Shown one piece after another: positions 8,539 through 16,357 of a DNA stretch of 64,000 nucleotides (positions within the stretch are counted from its first letter, which is position 1; each line of letters begins with the position of its first letter). Position numbers and translations under genes: made by a program. Under the pieces are notes generated by a model. The model did no database searches. It saw only the letters and a program-made list of their open reading frames with translations, and had not been told where the DNA came from. The stretch is from Chitinophagales bacterium (GTDB lineage: Bacteria > Bacteroidota > Bacteroidia > Chitinophagales > Saprospiraceae): NCBI GenBank assembly GCA_013299105.1, contig JAAFJY010000005.1, positions 87,928 through 151,927 of the forward strand. The letters are read 5' to 3'.

Positions 8539-10695
8539 TTAATTTTTCAGAAAACTTCCAACACAACGCCGATTTTCTTGTACCTGCTCGATCAAATACT
8601 GGCCCTTTGGCAGTTTTTGCAAGCTGATTTCCTGGCGCTTGGCACTGGCATTCAGGTTCAGTTCCAGTACTTTTCGGCCTTGTAGGTCACTGATTCGCAC
8701 TTGACCCACTTGATTTTTTGTACCGTTGGTGTTTTCCAAAACCACATAATCGGCACCTGGATTGGGGTACAAAGTGAAGCAATCTTTTTTGAGGGGCAAA
8801 TCGCGGCTTGCGGTAAGCGGGTTGATGCTGAATTGGATCAGGCCTTGACCCTCAGTACCCAGGGTAATGCGATTACCACTTGCAAAAAGTAGGTCACTGA
8901 CTTGGGCAGGATTAATGCCCGCCAAATCGGCCCAGGGATAGAGCTTGAACTGTTTGCCATCGGCCCCAATTTCCAGTAAGCCTTCATTAACGCTGGTCCA
9001 CACTTCACTGTTGAGGGGATTTGCCTCGAAGAATAGATTACTGAAATTAAACCGTGTACCAGGGTAATTGGGCAAAGCTATTTTGGTCCAGGTTTTTGTA
9101 TCTGTTGAAAGTATTATCTCACCTGCAATGGTTTTTATCCAAATTTTGCCATCTGCCGCTACGGTATACCCCAAAAGGGAAGTACCTGGCTGCCCCTGGC
9201 CAGGGTATAGGTTCTCCCCCACCCCATTGCGTACTCTGCCCACAAAGGCAGTGCTGGCCATAAAATAAACATCACCACTGCGGCGGTCCACCTGTACTTG
9301 ATTGACCGAACCATTGAACTGGGCCACTTGGCCGTTCACCGACAGAACCTGGTCGTTGGCACTCAGTTGCCAGAGCCCTTCAAATCCCGTACCTATCCAA
9401 ATTTTACCATCGTTGCCAACCGCAAGCGAGCGAATTTCTTTGCGATCTAGGCGATTGTTGAGATTGGAAGGGATCAATACACCGTTATTCAAGTAAAAAA
9501 GGCCATTGAATGTACCGACTACAATTTTGTTTTCAGGGGTCTCAGCCATCGCCTGAATATAGGGCTGTCGGGCGTTGGTGTTGGGGGCCAGGTTGAGCAA
9601 TTGCCACTGCTGGCCATTTTGCTGGTACAAACCTAAAGGCGTATACATATATAAGGTACCCCCAGCAGTCCGAAACAACCCCAATATCCCATCCCCCGGT
9701 GGAAAATTACTCGATTGATAAGAAACGGGTTGGGTAAATGAACCGATGATGCCTTGTACCCCATTTCCCAGGGTAGCGACCATTACAATATCATCTTGCA
9801 CCCGAAAACGAAATGCGCTACCCAAGGGGTTATTAGAAATTTGAGGGTTGATGTAAAAACCTGTTTCGCTGCTCAATGCGGTGTACCCCGCAGTACTTGC
9901 AGCAAAAACCTCTCCTCGTGGACCTCTTGCCAGATCGTACACCACAGCTTCTTTGGCTAGCCCACGGGCAGTCCAGTCAATTTCTTGGGGCGTAATGGTA
10001 TCCCTACGAACAATATTGAGTTTGTACCCGAAAGTACTGCCACTAAAAAAAGAGCTCCCGACGACCAAATCATTACCGAACTGAAAAATATTTTGGGGAA
10101 AATGCGTCAAAGGGTCCTGTGGAATCGGTATTTGGCGCACATTGCCATCTTTGAGCCGATATACTGTGATCCCCAAAATGGCTAGGATTAAATCATTGCT
10201 TGGGTCGTAGCGCATGGCATTGACCTCTTGATCTGGAAGGTTGGCCACTTTACTAAGCGTGCCGTTTTGCAAGCCAAAAACTCCAGCGGTAGTGCCTAGC
10301 CAGATGCGCCCTTTTTTATCAGCTACAATTCTTTTGAATTGCAAGCCCTGCGGAAGATTACCTGGCGTCAGGTTTTGCAGGGTATTGTTGGGGTTCAGCC
10401 TGAAAATTTGCCTTGAATAAATAAAATAAAGGCTGTCGCGCCCATACACTTCCATCTGCTCTGGCAGCGCTTGCGGCAAACCTATCGCTTTGAGGTCGAT
10501 GCGTTTTTTGATCGCCCCTGGATTGCCAATAGGGAAAACCTCCAAGGCGGTTGAGCTGAAGGCCCATGCGCTGTCTTTGCGAATCACCAAGTGCAAAACT
10601 TGGTTTTGGGCTTGAAAACGCTGGATGTTTTGTTGGGCATAAACGGTGGAGCACAGGAGGATCAATCCCCAAAAAAAGAGTATGCCTGGTTTCAT
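8539..10695 (-). CDS. Secreted beta-propeller protein with T9SS type A sorting domain
   Basis: A 718-residue protein of unknown function. It has a signal peptide ending near STVYAQ (residue 21). A long run of propeller-like repeats follows, with elements such as DKKGRIWLGTTAGVFGL and GNDGKIWIGTGFEGLWQL, as in two-component-regulator propeller (Reg_prop) domains. The final 80 residues begin with CFTLYPNPGADYVVLEN and continue VRISDLQGRKVLEL to a C-terminal strand. This is the classic T9SS type A C-terminal signal, so export through the GldKLMN machinery is likely. There is no kinase or transmembrane domain, so it is not a hybrid sensor. Its stop lies only 9 bp from the convergent sulfatase stop. 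Confidence 0.85.
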   Translation of the reverse strand: MKPGILFFWGLILLCSTVYAQQNIQRFQAQNQVLHLVIRKDSAWAFSSTALEVFPIGNPGAIKKRIDLKAIGLPQALPEQMEVYGRDSLYFIYSRQIFRLNPNNTLQNLTPGNLPQGLQFKRIVADKKGRIWLGTTAGVFGLQNGTLSKVANLPDQEVNAMRYDPSNDLILAILGITVYRLKDGNVRQIPIPQDPLTHFPQNIFQFGNDLVVGSSFFSGSTFGYKLNIVRRDTITPQEIDWTARGLAKEAVVYDLARGPRGEVFAASTAGYTALSSETGFYINPQISNNPLGSAFRFRVQDDIVMVATLGNGVQGIIGSFTQPVSYQSSNFPPGDGILGLFRTAGGTLYMYTPLGLYQQNGQQWQLLNLAPNTNARQPYIQAMAETPENKIVVGTFNGLFYLNNGVLIPSNLNNRLDRKEIRSLAVGNDGKIWIGTGFEGLWQLSANDQVLSVNGQVAQFNGSVNQVQVDRRSGDVYFMASTAFVGRVRNGVGENLYPGQGQPGTSLLGYTVAADGKIWIKTIAGEIILSTDTKTWTKIALPNYPGTRFNFSNLFFEANPLNSEVWTSVNEGLLEIGADGKQFKLYPWADLAGINPAQVSDLLFASGNRITLGTEGQGLIQFSINPLTASRDLPLKKDCFTLYPNPGADYVVLENTNGTKNQVGQVRISDLQGRKVLELNLNASAKRQEISLQKLPKGQYLIEQVQENRRCVGSFLKN

Positions 10696-11140
10696 GAATA
10701 CGGGTTTGGGATGAATGGATACCAGGTAATAACGCCAATTCGAGCCTTGAATTTTGCTAAGAGAGCGTAAAAAAATAAGGCAAACGAGTTTGGGTTTAGT
10801 GAAAAAAGATAAGCAACTGGATGAAAGGAAGTTGTGTTCTTTTTTTGCTAAACCTCAAAAGCAAAGTTGTTTACCTTATTTTAGCTCAGGTATTAAATTT
10901 GGATGCTTGACCAAGATTTGACATTTATTCAATTCAACAACATTTAACACCCTATTGCGCGTATTTTGTTAAATAAATATTTCCAACAATTGATTCTTGA
11001 CAAAAAAAGCTTTTCACCACTTGGCGATTCCCCGAAGAATGATTACTTTAGTGCATGCCAAATCTGTAAATGGCTTGGCTAGCGGTTGCCGAAAAGCTCA
11101 AAGAGTAGGCACAGACTCTATTTTTCCTAAAACTTGTACC
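10696..11140. other. Gene-free divergent region holding hairpin element A1
   Basis: About 445 bp without a supported gene. The main content is the 125-bp hairpin element at 10763-10887. After it comes AT-rich DNA with TACTTTAG at about 11046, one base off the Bacteroidota -7 box, which could drive the gene starting at 11141. Confidence 0.5.
10763..10887 (+). repeat. 125-bp hairpin element A, copy 1
   Basis: One of three copies of a 125-bp element (others at 11686-11810 and, inverted, 24229-24353). It begins GAGCGTAA and ends TTAGCTC, and folds into one long imperfect hairpin. Nested arms include ATAAGG with CCTTAT, GGTTTAG with CTAAACC, and CAACT with AGTTG, closing on a conserved loop GGATGAAAGGA. 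In this copy the arm pair GGCAAAC/GTTTACC replaces GGTGGAC/GTCCACC of the other copies, so two G-C pairs have become A-T pairs. There is no coding capacity. Confidence 0.85.
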
Positions 11141-11623
11141 ATGAGATTCAATTACAAATTCTTGTCCTTACTTGTGATGGCCCTTTTGATTTCGTTCAGC
11201 GGATTTTCTGCGGGCATGATGAAACGTGAAATGGCTCCCTTGACCACCGCCGAGTTCGTAAAAATGACCCCGGCCGAACTAGAAACCCGCACGGGTGAAA
11301 AAATGGGCTTCACCAAGCGCATGGCACTGCGCATGGTGCAAAACAAGCTGGAGAAAAAAATGAAGAAAAATCCTGACCTGGCAAGTGCCCCAGTCTCAGG
11401 TGGTAATGGTTTGGCTTTGGCATCTATGCTTTTGGGCATCGGGGGGCTTTTCATCTCCTTCTTTGCAGGTTTGGGCCTTTTGCTTGGCGCAGCGGGATTT
11501 GTGCTGGGGATCATCGCTTTGGGCAAAGGACAAAACAAAATCATGTCCATTCTGGGCATTGTTTTTGGGGCCATTTCCTTCGTCTTGGGCTTGCTGGTAT
11601 TGGTAGCGGTATCCATTATTTGA
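11141..11623 (+). CDS. Small membrane protein, DUF4190-like C-terminal half
   Basis: A 160-residue membrane protein of unknown function. The ATG at 11141 starts a signal or membrane anchor (MRFNYKFLSLLVMALLISF). A charged stretch follows (AEFVKMTPAELETRTGEKM, then KLEKKMKKNPD). The C-terminal half is Gly/Ala/Leu-rich with two transmembrane segments around a GKGQNK turn, similar in pattern to DUF4190 proteins. The frame is open upstream to a TTG at 10997, but the extra residues are not protein-like and lack a start signal. It lies between two copies of hairpin element A. No function is proposed. Confidence 0.65.
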   Translation: MRFNYKFLSLLVMALLISFSGFSAGMMKREMAPLTTAEFVKMTPAELETRTGEKMGFTKRMALRMVQNKLEKKMKKNPDLASAPVSGGNGLALASMLLGIGGLFISFFAGLGLLLGAAGFVLGIIALGKGQNKIMSILGIVFGAISFVLGLLVLVAVSII

Positions 11624-11659
11624 TTTAATATCTTTGACAACTCAAAATATTTATACCTT

Positions 11660-11835
11660 AAAGTGCTCATTTTTGGCTCATTAGGGAGCGTAAATAAATA
11701 AGGTGGACAGATTTGGGTTTAGTTAAAAAAGAAAAACAACTGGATGAAAGGAAGTTGTGTTCTTTTTTTGCTAAACCTCAAAAGCAAATGTGTCCATCTT
11801 ATTTTAGCTCAAATCTTAGCCGAAATGAGCACTTT
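11660..11835. repeat. Outer inverted repeat enclosing hairpin element A2
   Basis: AAAGTGCTCATTTTTGGCT at 11660-11678 is the near-perfect inverse of AGCCGAAATGAGCACTTT at 11818-11835. The two arms flank element A copy 2. Either the element is inserted in an older hairpin, possibly the terminator of the preceding gene, or this copy has longer arms. Copies 1 and 3 show no matching flanks. Confidence 0.7.
11686..11810 (+). repeat. 125-bp hairpin element A, copy 2
   Basis: Same length, ends (GAGCGTAA to TTAGCTC) and apical loop (GGATGAAAGGA) as copies 1 and 3. The outer arms are ATAAGGTGGACA and TGTCCATCTTAT, with one G-T/U wobble. It lies between two plus-strand genes, so read-through transcription would make the hairpin as RNA. 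Confidence 0.85.
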
Positions 11836-11873
11836 TACTTTTTCACCTGCATCAACTACAAACAAACGCAAGC

Positions 11874-13112
11874 ATGTCTAAGATCGCAAGTACGGCGCTT
11901 TCCTTCGCCCTGGTAACCAGCCTGTTTTTTCTTTGGGCCTTTGTCCACAACCTTGAGCCGATCCTCATTCCACACCTCCGCAAAGCTTGCCAACTCAGCG
12001 ATTTGCAGTCCGCCTTGGTCGATTCGGCGGTGTACCTGGCTTATTTTCTAATGGCATTACCTGCTGGCCTGGTCATGCGCAAGTACGGGTTTCGCAGGGG
12101 CATCATCATTGGCTTATTGTTGTATGCCATTGGGGCTTTGCTGTTCATCCCAGCAGCCAGCACCCGTGCTTATCCATTTTTCCTGGGGGCCTTATTTGTT
12201 GTAGCGGCTGGTTGTACATTTTTGGAAACCGTAGCCAATCCTTACGTTACCTTGCTTGGAAAACCTGAAGGAGCTACCACCCGCCTCAATCTCAGCCAAT
12301 CTTTCAATGGTTTGGGTGCTTTCATCGCCCCATTGCTGGGTGGCATGTTCATCCTCAGTGGGGTGGAAATGACCCAAGCGGAAATTGCGGCCATGCCCGT
12401 CGATCAAATGAATATCTACTTGCAAAGCGAGGCCAATACGGTTAAAATCCCTTACTTGATCATCGCCTTGGTGGTGCTCTTGGTCATGGGCCTGTTCCTA
12501 TTTTATCGCACTCCTGAACCTGGACAAAATGCCTCCGAAAACAAAGGCTCTCTGGCCCAAGCGCTCAAGCGCAAGCACCTGAGCGCGGGCGTGATTGCCC
12601 AATTTTTTTACGTGGGGGGCCAAGTCTGTGTCACCAGTTTTTTCATTCGTTTTGCCCAATACACCAATGCTACCCCCGAAAAAACGGCAGCGATTTGGCT
12701 GAGTTGGGCCATGTTTGGCTTCATGGTAGGGCGTTTTGTGGGTACGGCGCTCACCAAATTCATTGCTCCCAATCGCCTTTTGGCCATTTACGCCTTTGTT
12801 TGCATCATTTTATTGGCATTAGCGGTGGGTGTAAAATCAGAACTTGCCCTTGTCGCCTTGGCCCTGATTCCATTCTTCGAGTCGATCATGTTTCCGACCA
12901 TTTTCTCTTTGGCCATCGAAGATTTGAAAGAAAACACCGAGCTCGGTTCTTCACTAGTAGTCATGGCCATTGTGGGTGGGGCCTTTTTCCCGCTGATCAT
13001 GGGTTATGTGTCGGACCAATCCAACATCCAGTTGTCCTATGTAGTGCCAATGGTTTGTTTCCTGGCAGTAGCTTGGTTTGGCTGGAAAGGCCACCGTTTG
13101 GGTAGGGCTTAA
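11874..13112 (+). CDS. FucP-like MFS sugar:proton symporter
   Basis: A 412-residue major facilitator with about twelve hydrophobic segments. The N terminus SFALVTSLFFLWAFVHNLEP and PHLRKACQLSDLQSALVDSA match the L-fucose permease (FucP) subfamily, which imports fucose and related sugars with protons across the inner membrane. FLETVANPYVTLLG is another conserved stretch of this subfamily. It is followed by an L-rhamnose mutarotase gene and a GH106 rhamnosidase, so L-rhamnose is at least as likely a substrate as fucose; this is inference from context. The start at 11874 leaves a normal short N terminus. No element for its regulation is evident beyond the upstream hairpin element. Confidence 0.85.
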   Translation: MSKIASTALSFALVTSLFFLWAFVHNLEPILIPHLRKACQLSDLQSALVDSAVYLAYFLMALPAGLVMRKYGFRRGIIIGLLLYAIGALLFIPAASTRAYPFFLGALFVVAAGCTFLETVANPYVTLLGKPEGATTRLNLSQSFNGLGAFIAPLLGGMFILSGVEMTQAEIAAMPVDQMNIYLQSEANTVKIPYLIIALVVLLVMGLFLFYRTPEPGQNASENKGSLAQALKRKHLSAGVIAQFFYVGGQVCVTSFFIRFAQYTNATPEKTAAIWLSWAMFGFMVGRFVGTALTKFIAPNRLLAIYAFVCIILLALAVGVKSELALVALALIPFFESIMFPTIFSLAIEDLKENTELGSSLVVMAIVGGAFFPLIMGYVSDQSNIQLSYVVPMVCFLAVAWFGWKGHRLGRA

Positions 13113-13301
13113 ATGTTGGTTATTAATTATGGGTTATGGGTTATGAGTGAGGCTCGCTGGCAAGATTTTAAGGGTATCACAGCATTCGTCTGCACGGTTT
13201 GGGCTTGCTGAAATGTGAAATTCATGTAAGGGCCACTGTTCGAGAATCCCCACCCATAACTCATAACTTATAACTTATAACTCATAACTCACATAAACAA
13301 C
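13113..13301. repeat. Repeat C locus 1 with flanking short tandem repeats
   Basis: This gap contains GGTTATG-type short tandem repeats, then the core GGCTCGCTGG (13151-13160) followed by CAAGATTTTA, TCGTCTGCACGGTTTGGG, and finally several roughly 10-bp CATAACTTAT-like repeats running up to the next gene. The same core and CTGCACGGTTTG block recur at 16.2 kb, and related sequence at 26.6 and 30.8 kb. Confidence 0.7.
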
Positions 13302-13643
13302 ATGCAACGACACTGCCTGGCCTTGGACCTCAAAGACGATCCTAAATTGATCGCCGAATACGAAAAATACCACGAGAAAATCTGGCCGGAAATCACCGCC
13401 AGCATCCACGCTGCTGGCATCACCGCACTGGAAATTTACCGCACCGGCAACCGCTTGTTCATGATCCTGGAGGCCGAAGATCATTTCTCTTTTGCCGAAA
13501 AAGCCACCGCTGATGCCACCAACCCCAAAGTGCAGGAATGGGAAACCCTGATGTGGACCTACCAACAAGCCCTGCCCCAAGCCAAGCTGGGCGAGAAGTG
13601 GCTGCTGATGGAGCGCATTTTTGTGCTGGAGGAGAAGGTGTAG
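13302..13643 (+). CDS. rhaM: L-rhamnose mutarotase
   Basis: A 113-residue member of the RhaM (DUF718) family, which interconverts the alpha and beta anomers of L-rhamnose (some relatives act on fucose) so that the sugar can enter isomerase pathways. Recognisable segments are HCLALDLKDDPKLIAEYEKY, HEKIWPEI with a conserved histidine at about residue 24, GITALEIYRTGNRLFMILE, and the C-terminal WETLMWTYQQ. Length is close to the usual 104-115 residues. It follows the sugar permease on the same strand. Its stop is 5 bp from that of the convergent GH106 gene, tying transport, anomer conversion and rhamnoside hydrolysis together physically. Confidence 0.88.
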   Translation: MQRHCLALDLKDDPKLIAEYEKYHEKIWPEITASIHAAGITALEIYRTGNRLFMILEAEDHFSFAEKATADATNPKVQEWETLMWTYQQALPQAKLGEKWLLMERIFVLEEKV

Positions 13644-13648
13644 AAAAC

Positions 13649-16126
13649 CTACTGCGATATTTTCACTGGCCCTATCAAGCCCGCTGGCATTACTGGCCAC
13701 TTGCTGGCATCCAAAGGGCGGTAGCGGATGTCGACTATATTGATGTCATAAAAATTTTTCCACCTCGGTGCCTGCGTATCCCGCAGGCGCAGGTAGTTGG
13801 CCGAGGCATTCGTGACTTGGACTTCCAAGACATTGCCGCGCTTTTTCAATAAACCAATTGGAATTTTTTGCTCAAAAGGCAAACACCACAAAGTGCCCAA
13901 TTCGCGACCATTGAGGCGGATGTTGGCTACATCACTTACCTGATTCAATTGCAGGTAACTGGGTTTTTGCACCTTCCAGTCCGTAGGCAAATCAAAACGA
14001 CAAGTGTAGCGCCCCTGGCCCCAGAAATAAGCCGCCGAATCACTCAAAGTATGCCAAGATTGTACCTGGGACATCGCAAAAGTACCCTGAATGCTGGGTT
14101 TTCCTGCTAAAAAAGCAAAGCTCCAAGGGTTTTTGAGCTCAAAAGTTTTAGGCTGAACGGGCGAAGCGGGTGCTTTTAGGGGCAATTGGGTTTTGACCGT
14201 TTCGGGACGGATTTCCAAAAAACAAGATTGCCCTGGCGGTAGGTTCAACCAAATGCCCTGGGTTGTTTTTTCCAGTAAAATGCGTTCCTGGTTCAATGGG
14301 TCGTAGCGATAAACCACGCCTTTTTCGGCCAATTGCACCCAATCCGCTTGGAACTCGCGGCCCAAATTGGCGATGAAGTAAATGCTTTTTTGCCCGCTCA
14401 TCACATCGCCACTCTTTTTGCGGATAAAAGACAAACCTTTTGCAGCCCAGGCTTCGCGGCGCAAGTTGGGGGTATGCAATTGAGCCAAATTGGCTTCGTG
14501 CACTACTTTTACCCCTTGTTTTTCCAAATCGCGCAAGCGCTCCAGGGTTTTCGCAGGAAAAACGGAGGCTGGTGGCAACAAAATAGCCCGGTACTGCCCA
14601 CCTCCTGGGGCCACGATCCCTTTTTGAGCATCTACTTTGAGCAGGTTCAACAAAGAATCAGATACATAATCGAAAGTATAACCGTCCTTTTGTAAACTAT
14701 CGCACAAGCGCCCAAAGGGCATGGGCAAAAGCCAGCGGTCCACATGGTGTACTTCGAGCAGGTGTACCCCGCCAGCGGAAGGTGAAGGGTTTTTCCAGAG
14801 GTTGTGAATCGGGAAATAAACCAGTAAATCGTTGTCGGGGCGGCTGTTTTGTAAAAGCTCCTGACAGTCGCTGATGTATTCGTTGAGCAAAGACAAATAA
14901 GGCCAAAAATGCGACGACTCCCCATAATTGGTCGAGGCATAAAACAACCAGCCCGGCCAGCCCGCCTCCTGCGGTGAATAAGTGGTGCCGTGGTAAAAAA
15001 TGTGGTTGACCCCAGCCGTAAAAAGCTCGTCAATCTGGGGTTTGATTTGCGCCAAACTGACTTTAAAATGGTCAGCTAACCAAGTACTTGTTTCAGCACT
15101 GACCAAGGGTTTGCCCATCAGATGCGCCGCCGAACTGGCAAATTTCATGGCCAGGGGGCTGGGTGTACCGAAACGCTCGGGCTCATAATTTTCGTCCACC
15201 CGCAAGCCTGGAATCGAAAATCGGCTGCTGCCAAATGACTCGGTCTCCGGAATATCGGCCAGGGTGTACAGGTCGATTAGGTTGCCTGGCGAACCATGTG
15301 CCTGGTTGCGCAGCAAGTAACCATTTTGCCTGGCCCAAGCTGCCAAAGGGGCTGTAAATTCATCTCGCAAAAGTTCGGCCAGGGTTTGGTGGTAATCCCG
15401 CCGCACTTGTTGGGCTGCGGGTACAGGGCCTTTTTCCTGAAAAGAAGCAAGGCGCTCGGCGAACGAGTAGCCGTGTTTTCGGGAGAAATGTTCAGGAAAG
15501 CGCTCGGTCCAGTTTGCGCCATACACCTCGTAAGAATCGTTGTAAATGGCCCGCGGTTTGATGGCCATTTTAGCCAAAGTGGAGTCAAAATGGGCCAGGT
15601 ATTGCTGGATTTTGAGGTGATCAAAAGGATCCAACACCAGCCCCTCTCCTCCCGGCGCGGCGCGTTTGACCTGCTGTTTGGTGCCCTGCACTGCGATTTG
15701 CCCATCTTGCCATCTCCACTGCATGGCAGCCATGTCCGAGCTTACATTTGGGCCACCATAAGGCCAGCCAGTGCCCAGGGTCAGGTCTACACCCATGTCT
15801 AGTCGCTTGGCTTCTCGCAAGGTATGGGCAAAAACCTCCAACCAACGCTCGCTCAAAAATGGGATAAACTGCTTTTCGTAGCCTTTAACCCCATAAATCG
15901 GGATTACATGCACTCCGCCCAAACCCACTTTGGCCATTTGCTCCAGTTGGCGGGTGATTTCACCTTCGTTCACGGCGCTGCCCATCCACCACCAGTAGGT
16001 CCAGGGGCGGGTAGTTTGGGAGTAGTCTTGGGCGAAAAGATTACTATTCAACAAGCAGAGCCAGAACAGCAATGCCAATCGAGCAACAGTTTGAATCAGG
16101 TTAGGTGATAGTTGCAAAATCATCAT
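13649..16126 (-). CDS. Secreted GH106 family alpha-L-rhamnosidase
   Basis: An 825-residue glycoside hydrolase of family 106, which releases L-rhamnose from plant or algal polysaccharides and glycosides. A signal peptide ends near NSNLFAQ (residue 33). TRPWTYWWWMGSAVNEGEI followed by GLGGVHVIPIYGVKG is the family's N-terminal hallmark, and LTLGTGWPYGGP comes soon after. The C terminus ends in a beta-sandwich with LRLRDTQAPRWK and MPAGLIGPVKI, as in bacterial GH106 proteins. Two adjacent ATG codons (16126 and 16123) could serve as start. There is no T9SS tail or lipobox, so a periplasmic location is likely. The gene is convergent with rhaM. Confidence 0.9.
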   Translation of the reverse strand: MMILQLSPNLIQTVARLALLFWLCLLNSNLFAQDYSQTTRPWTYWWWMGSAVNEGEITRQLEQMAKVGLGGVHVIPIYGVKGYEKQFIPFLSERWLEVFAHTLREAKRLDMGVDLTLGTGWPYGGPNVSSDMAAMQWRWQDGQIAVQGTKQQVKRAAPGGEGLVLDPFDHLKIQQYLAHFDSTLAKMAIKPRAIYNDSYEVYGANWTERFPEHFSRKHGYSFAERLASFQEKGPVPAAQQVRRDYHQTLAELLRDEFTAPLAAWARQNGYLLRNQAHGSPGNLIDLYTLADIPETESFGSSRFSIPGLRVDENYEPERFGTPSPLAMKFASSAAHLMGKPLVSAETSTWLADHFKVSLAQIKPQIDELFTAGVNHIFYHGTTYSPQEAGWPGWLFYASTNYGESSHFWPYLSLLNEYISDCQELLQNSRPDNDLLVYFPIHNLWKNPSPSAGGVHLLEVHHVDRWLLPMPFGRLCDSLQKDGYTFDYVSDSLLNLLKVDAQKGIVAPGGGQYRAILLPPASVFPAKTLERLRDLEKQGVKVVHEANLAQLHTPNLRREAWAAKGLSFIRKKSGDVMSGQKSIYFIANLGREFQADWVQLAEKGVVYRYDPLNQERILLEKTTQGIWLNLPPGQSCFLEIRPETVKTQLPLKAPASPVQPKTFELKNPWSFAFLAGKPSIQGTFAMSQVQSWHTLSDSAAYFWGQGRYTCRFDLPTDWKVQKPSYLQLNQVSDVANIRLNGRELGTLWCLPFEQKIPIGLLKKRGNVLEVQVTNASANYLRLRDTQAPRWKNFYDINIVDIRYRPLDASKWPVMPAGLIGPVKISQ

Positions 16127-16200
16127 TGATAAAGTAACGTGAATTCTGGGAAAAGGAGGTTGCTTTTCAAAGAATGATTCGAGAAAACAGGCAAGGAATG

Positions 16201-16320
16201 ATCAATTTAAAATTTCAATAATCTCAAACCGTGCAGACGAGAACCTAAAACACGACAAATTTCCCCAGCGAGCCTCTAAATCGTATGTCGTATGTCGTAT
16301 GTCATATGTCGTATGTCAAA
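16201..16320 (-). repeat. Repeat C locus 2 with 7-bp tandem repeat
   Basis: Read on the minus strand, a run of TCGTATG-complement heptamers (five copies at 16281-16315, one with a substitution) is followed by GGCTCGCTGG (16265-16274) and then CTCGTCTGCACGGTTTGAG. This is the same order as at 13.15 kb. It lies between two minus-strand genes. Confidence 0.75.
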
Positions 16321-16357
16321 ACAACATGCCGAACAAAACAGAACTCACATTAAAGCC

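Noticed and set aside
10997..11140. N-terminal extension of the small membrane protein from a TTG
   Set aside because: The extension is not signal-like, whereas the ATG at 11141 starts a clean hydrophobic leader.
10763..11810. Composite transposon bounded by the two direct 125-bp elements
   Set aside because: The enclosed DNA encodes only a small membrane protein with no transposase or integrase, and there are no target duplications at the outer ends.
13228..13252. tRNA T-arm-like sequence (TGTTCGAGAATCCCC)
   Set aside because: No acceptor stem, anticodon arm or D arm can be built around it, and it lies inside repeat C DNA.
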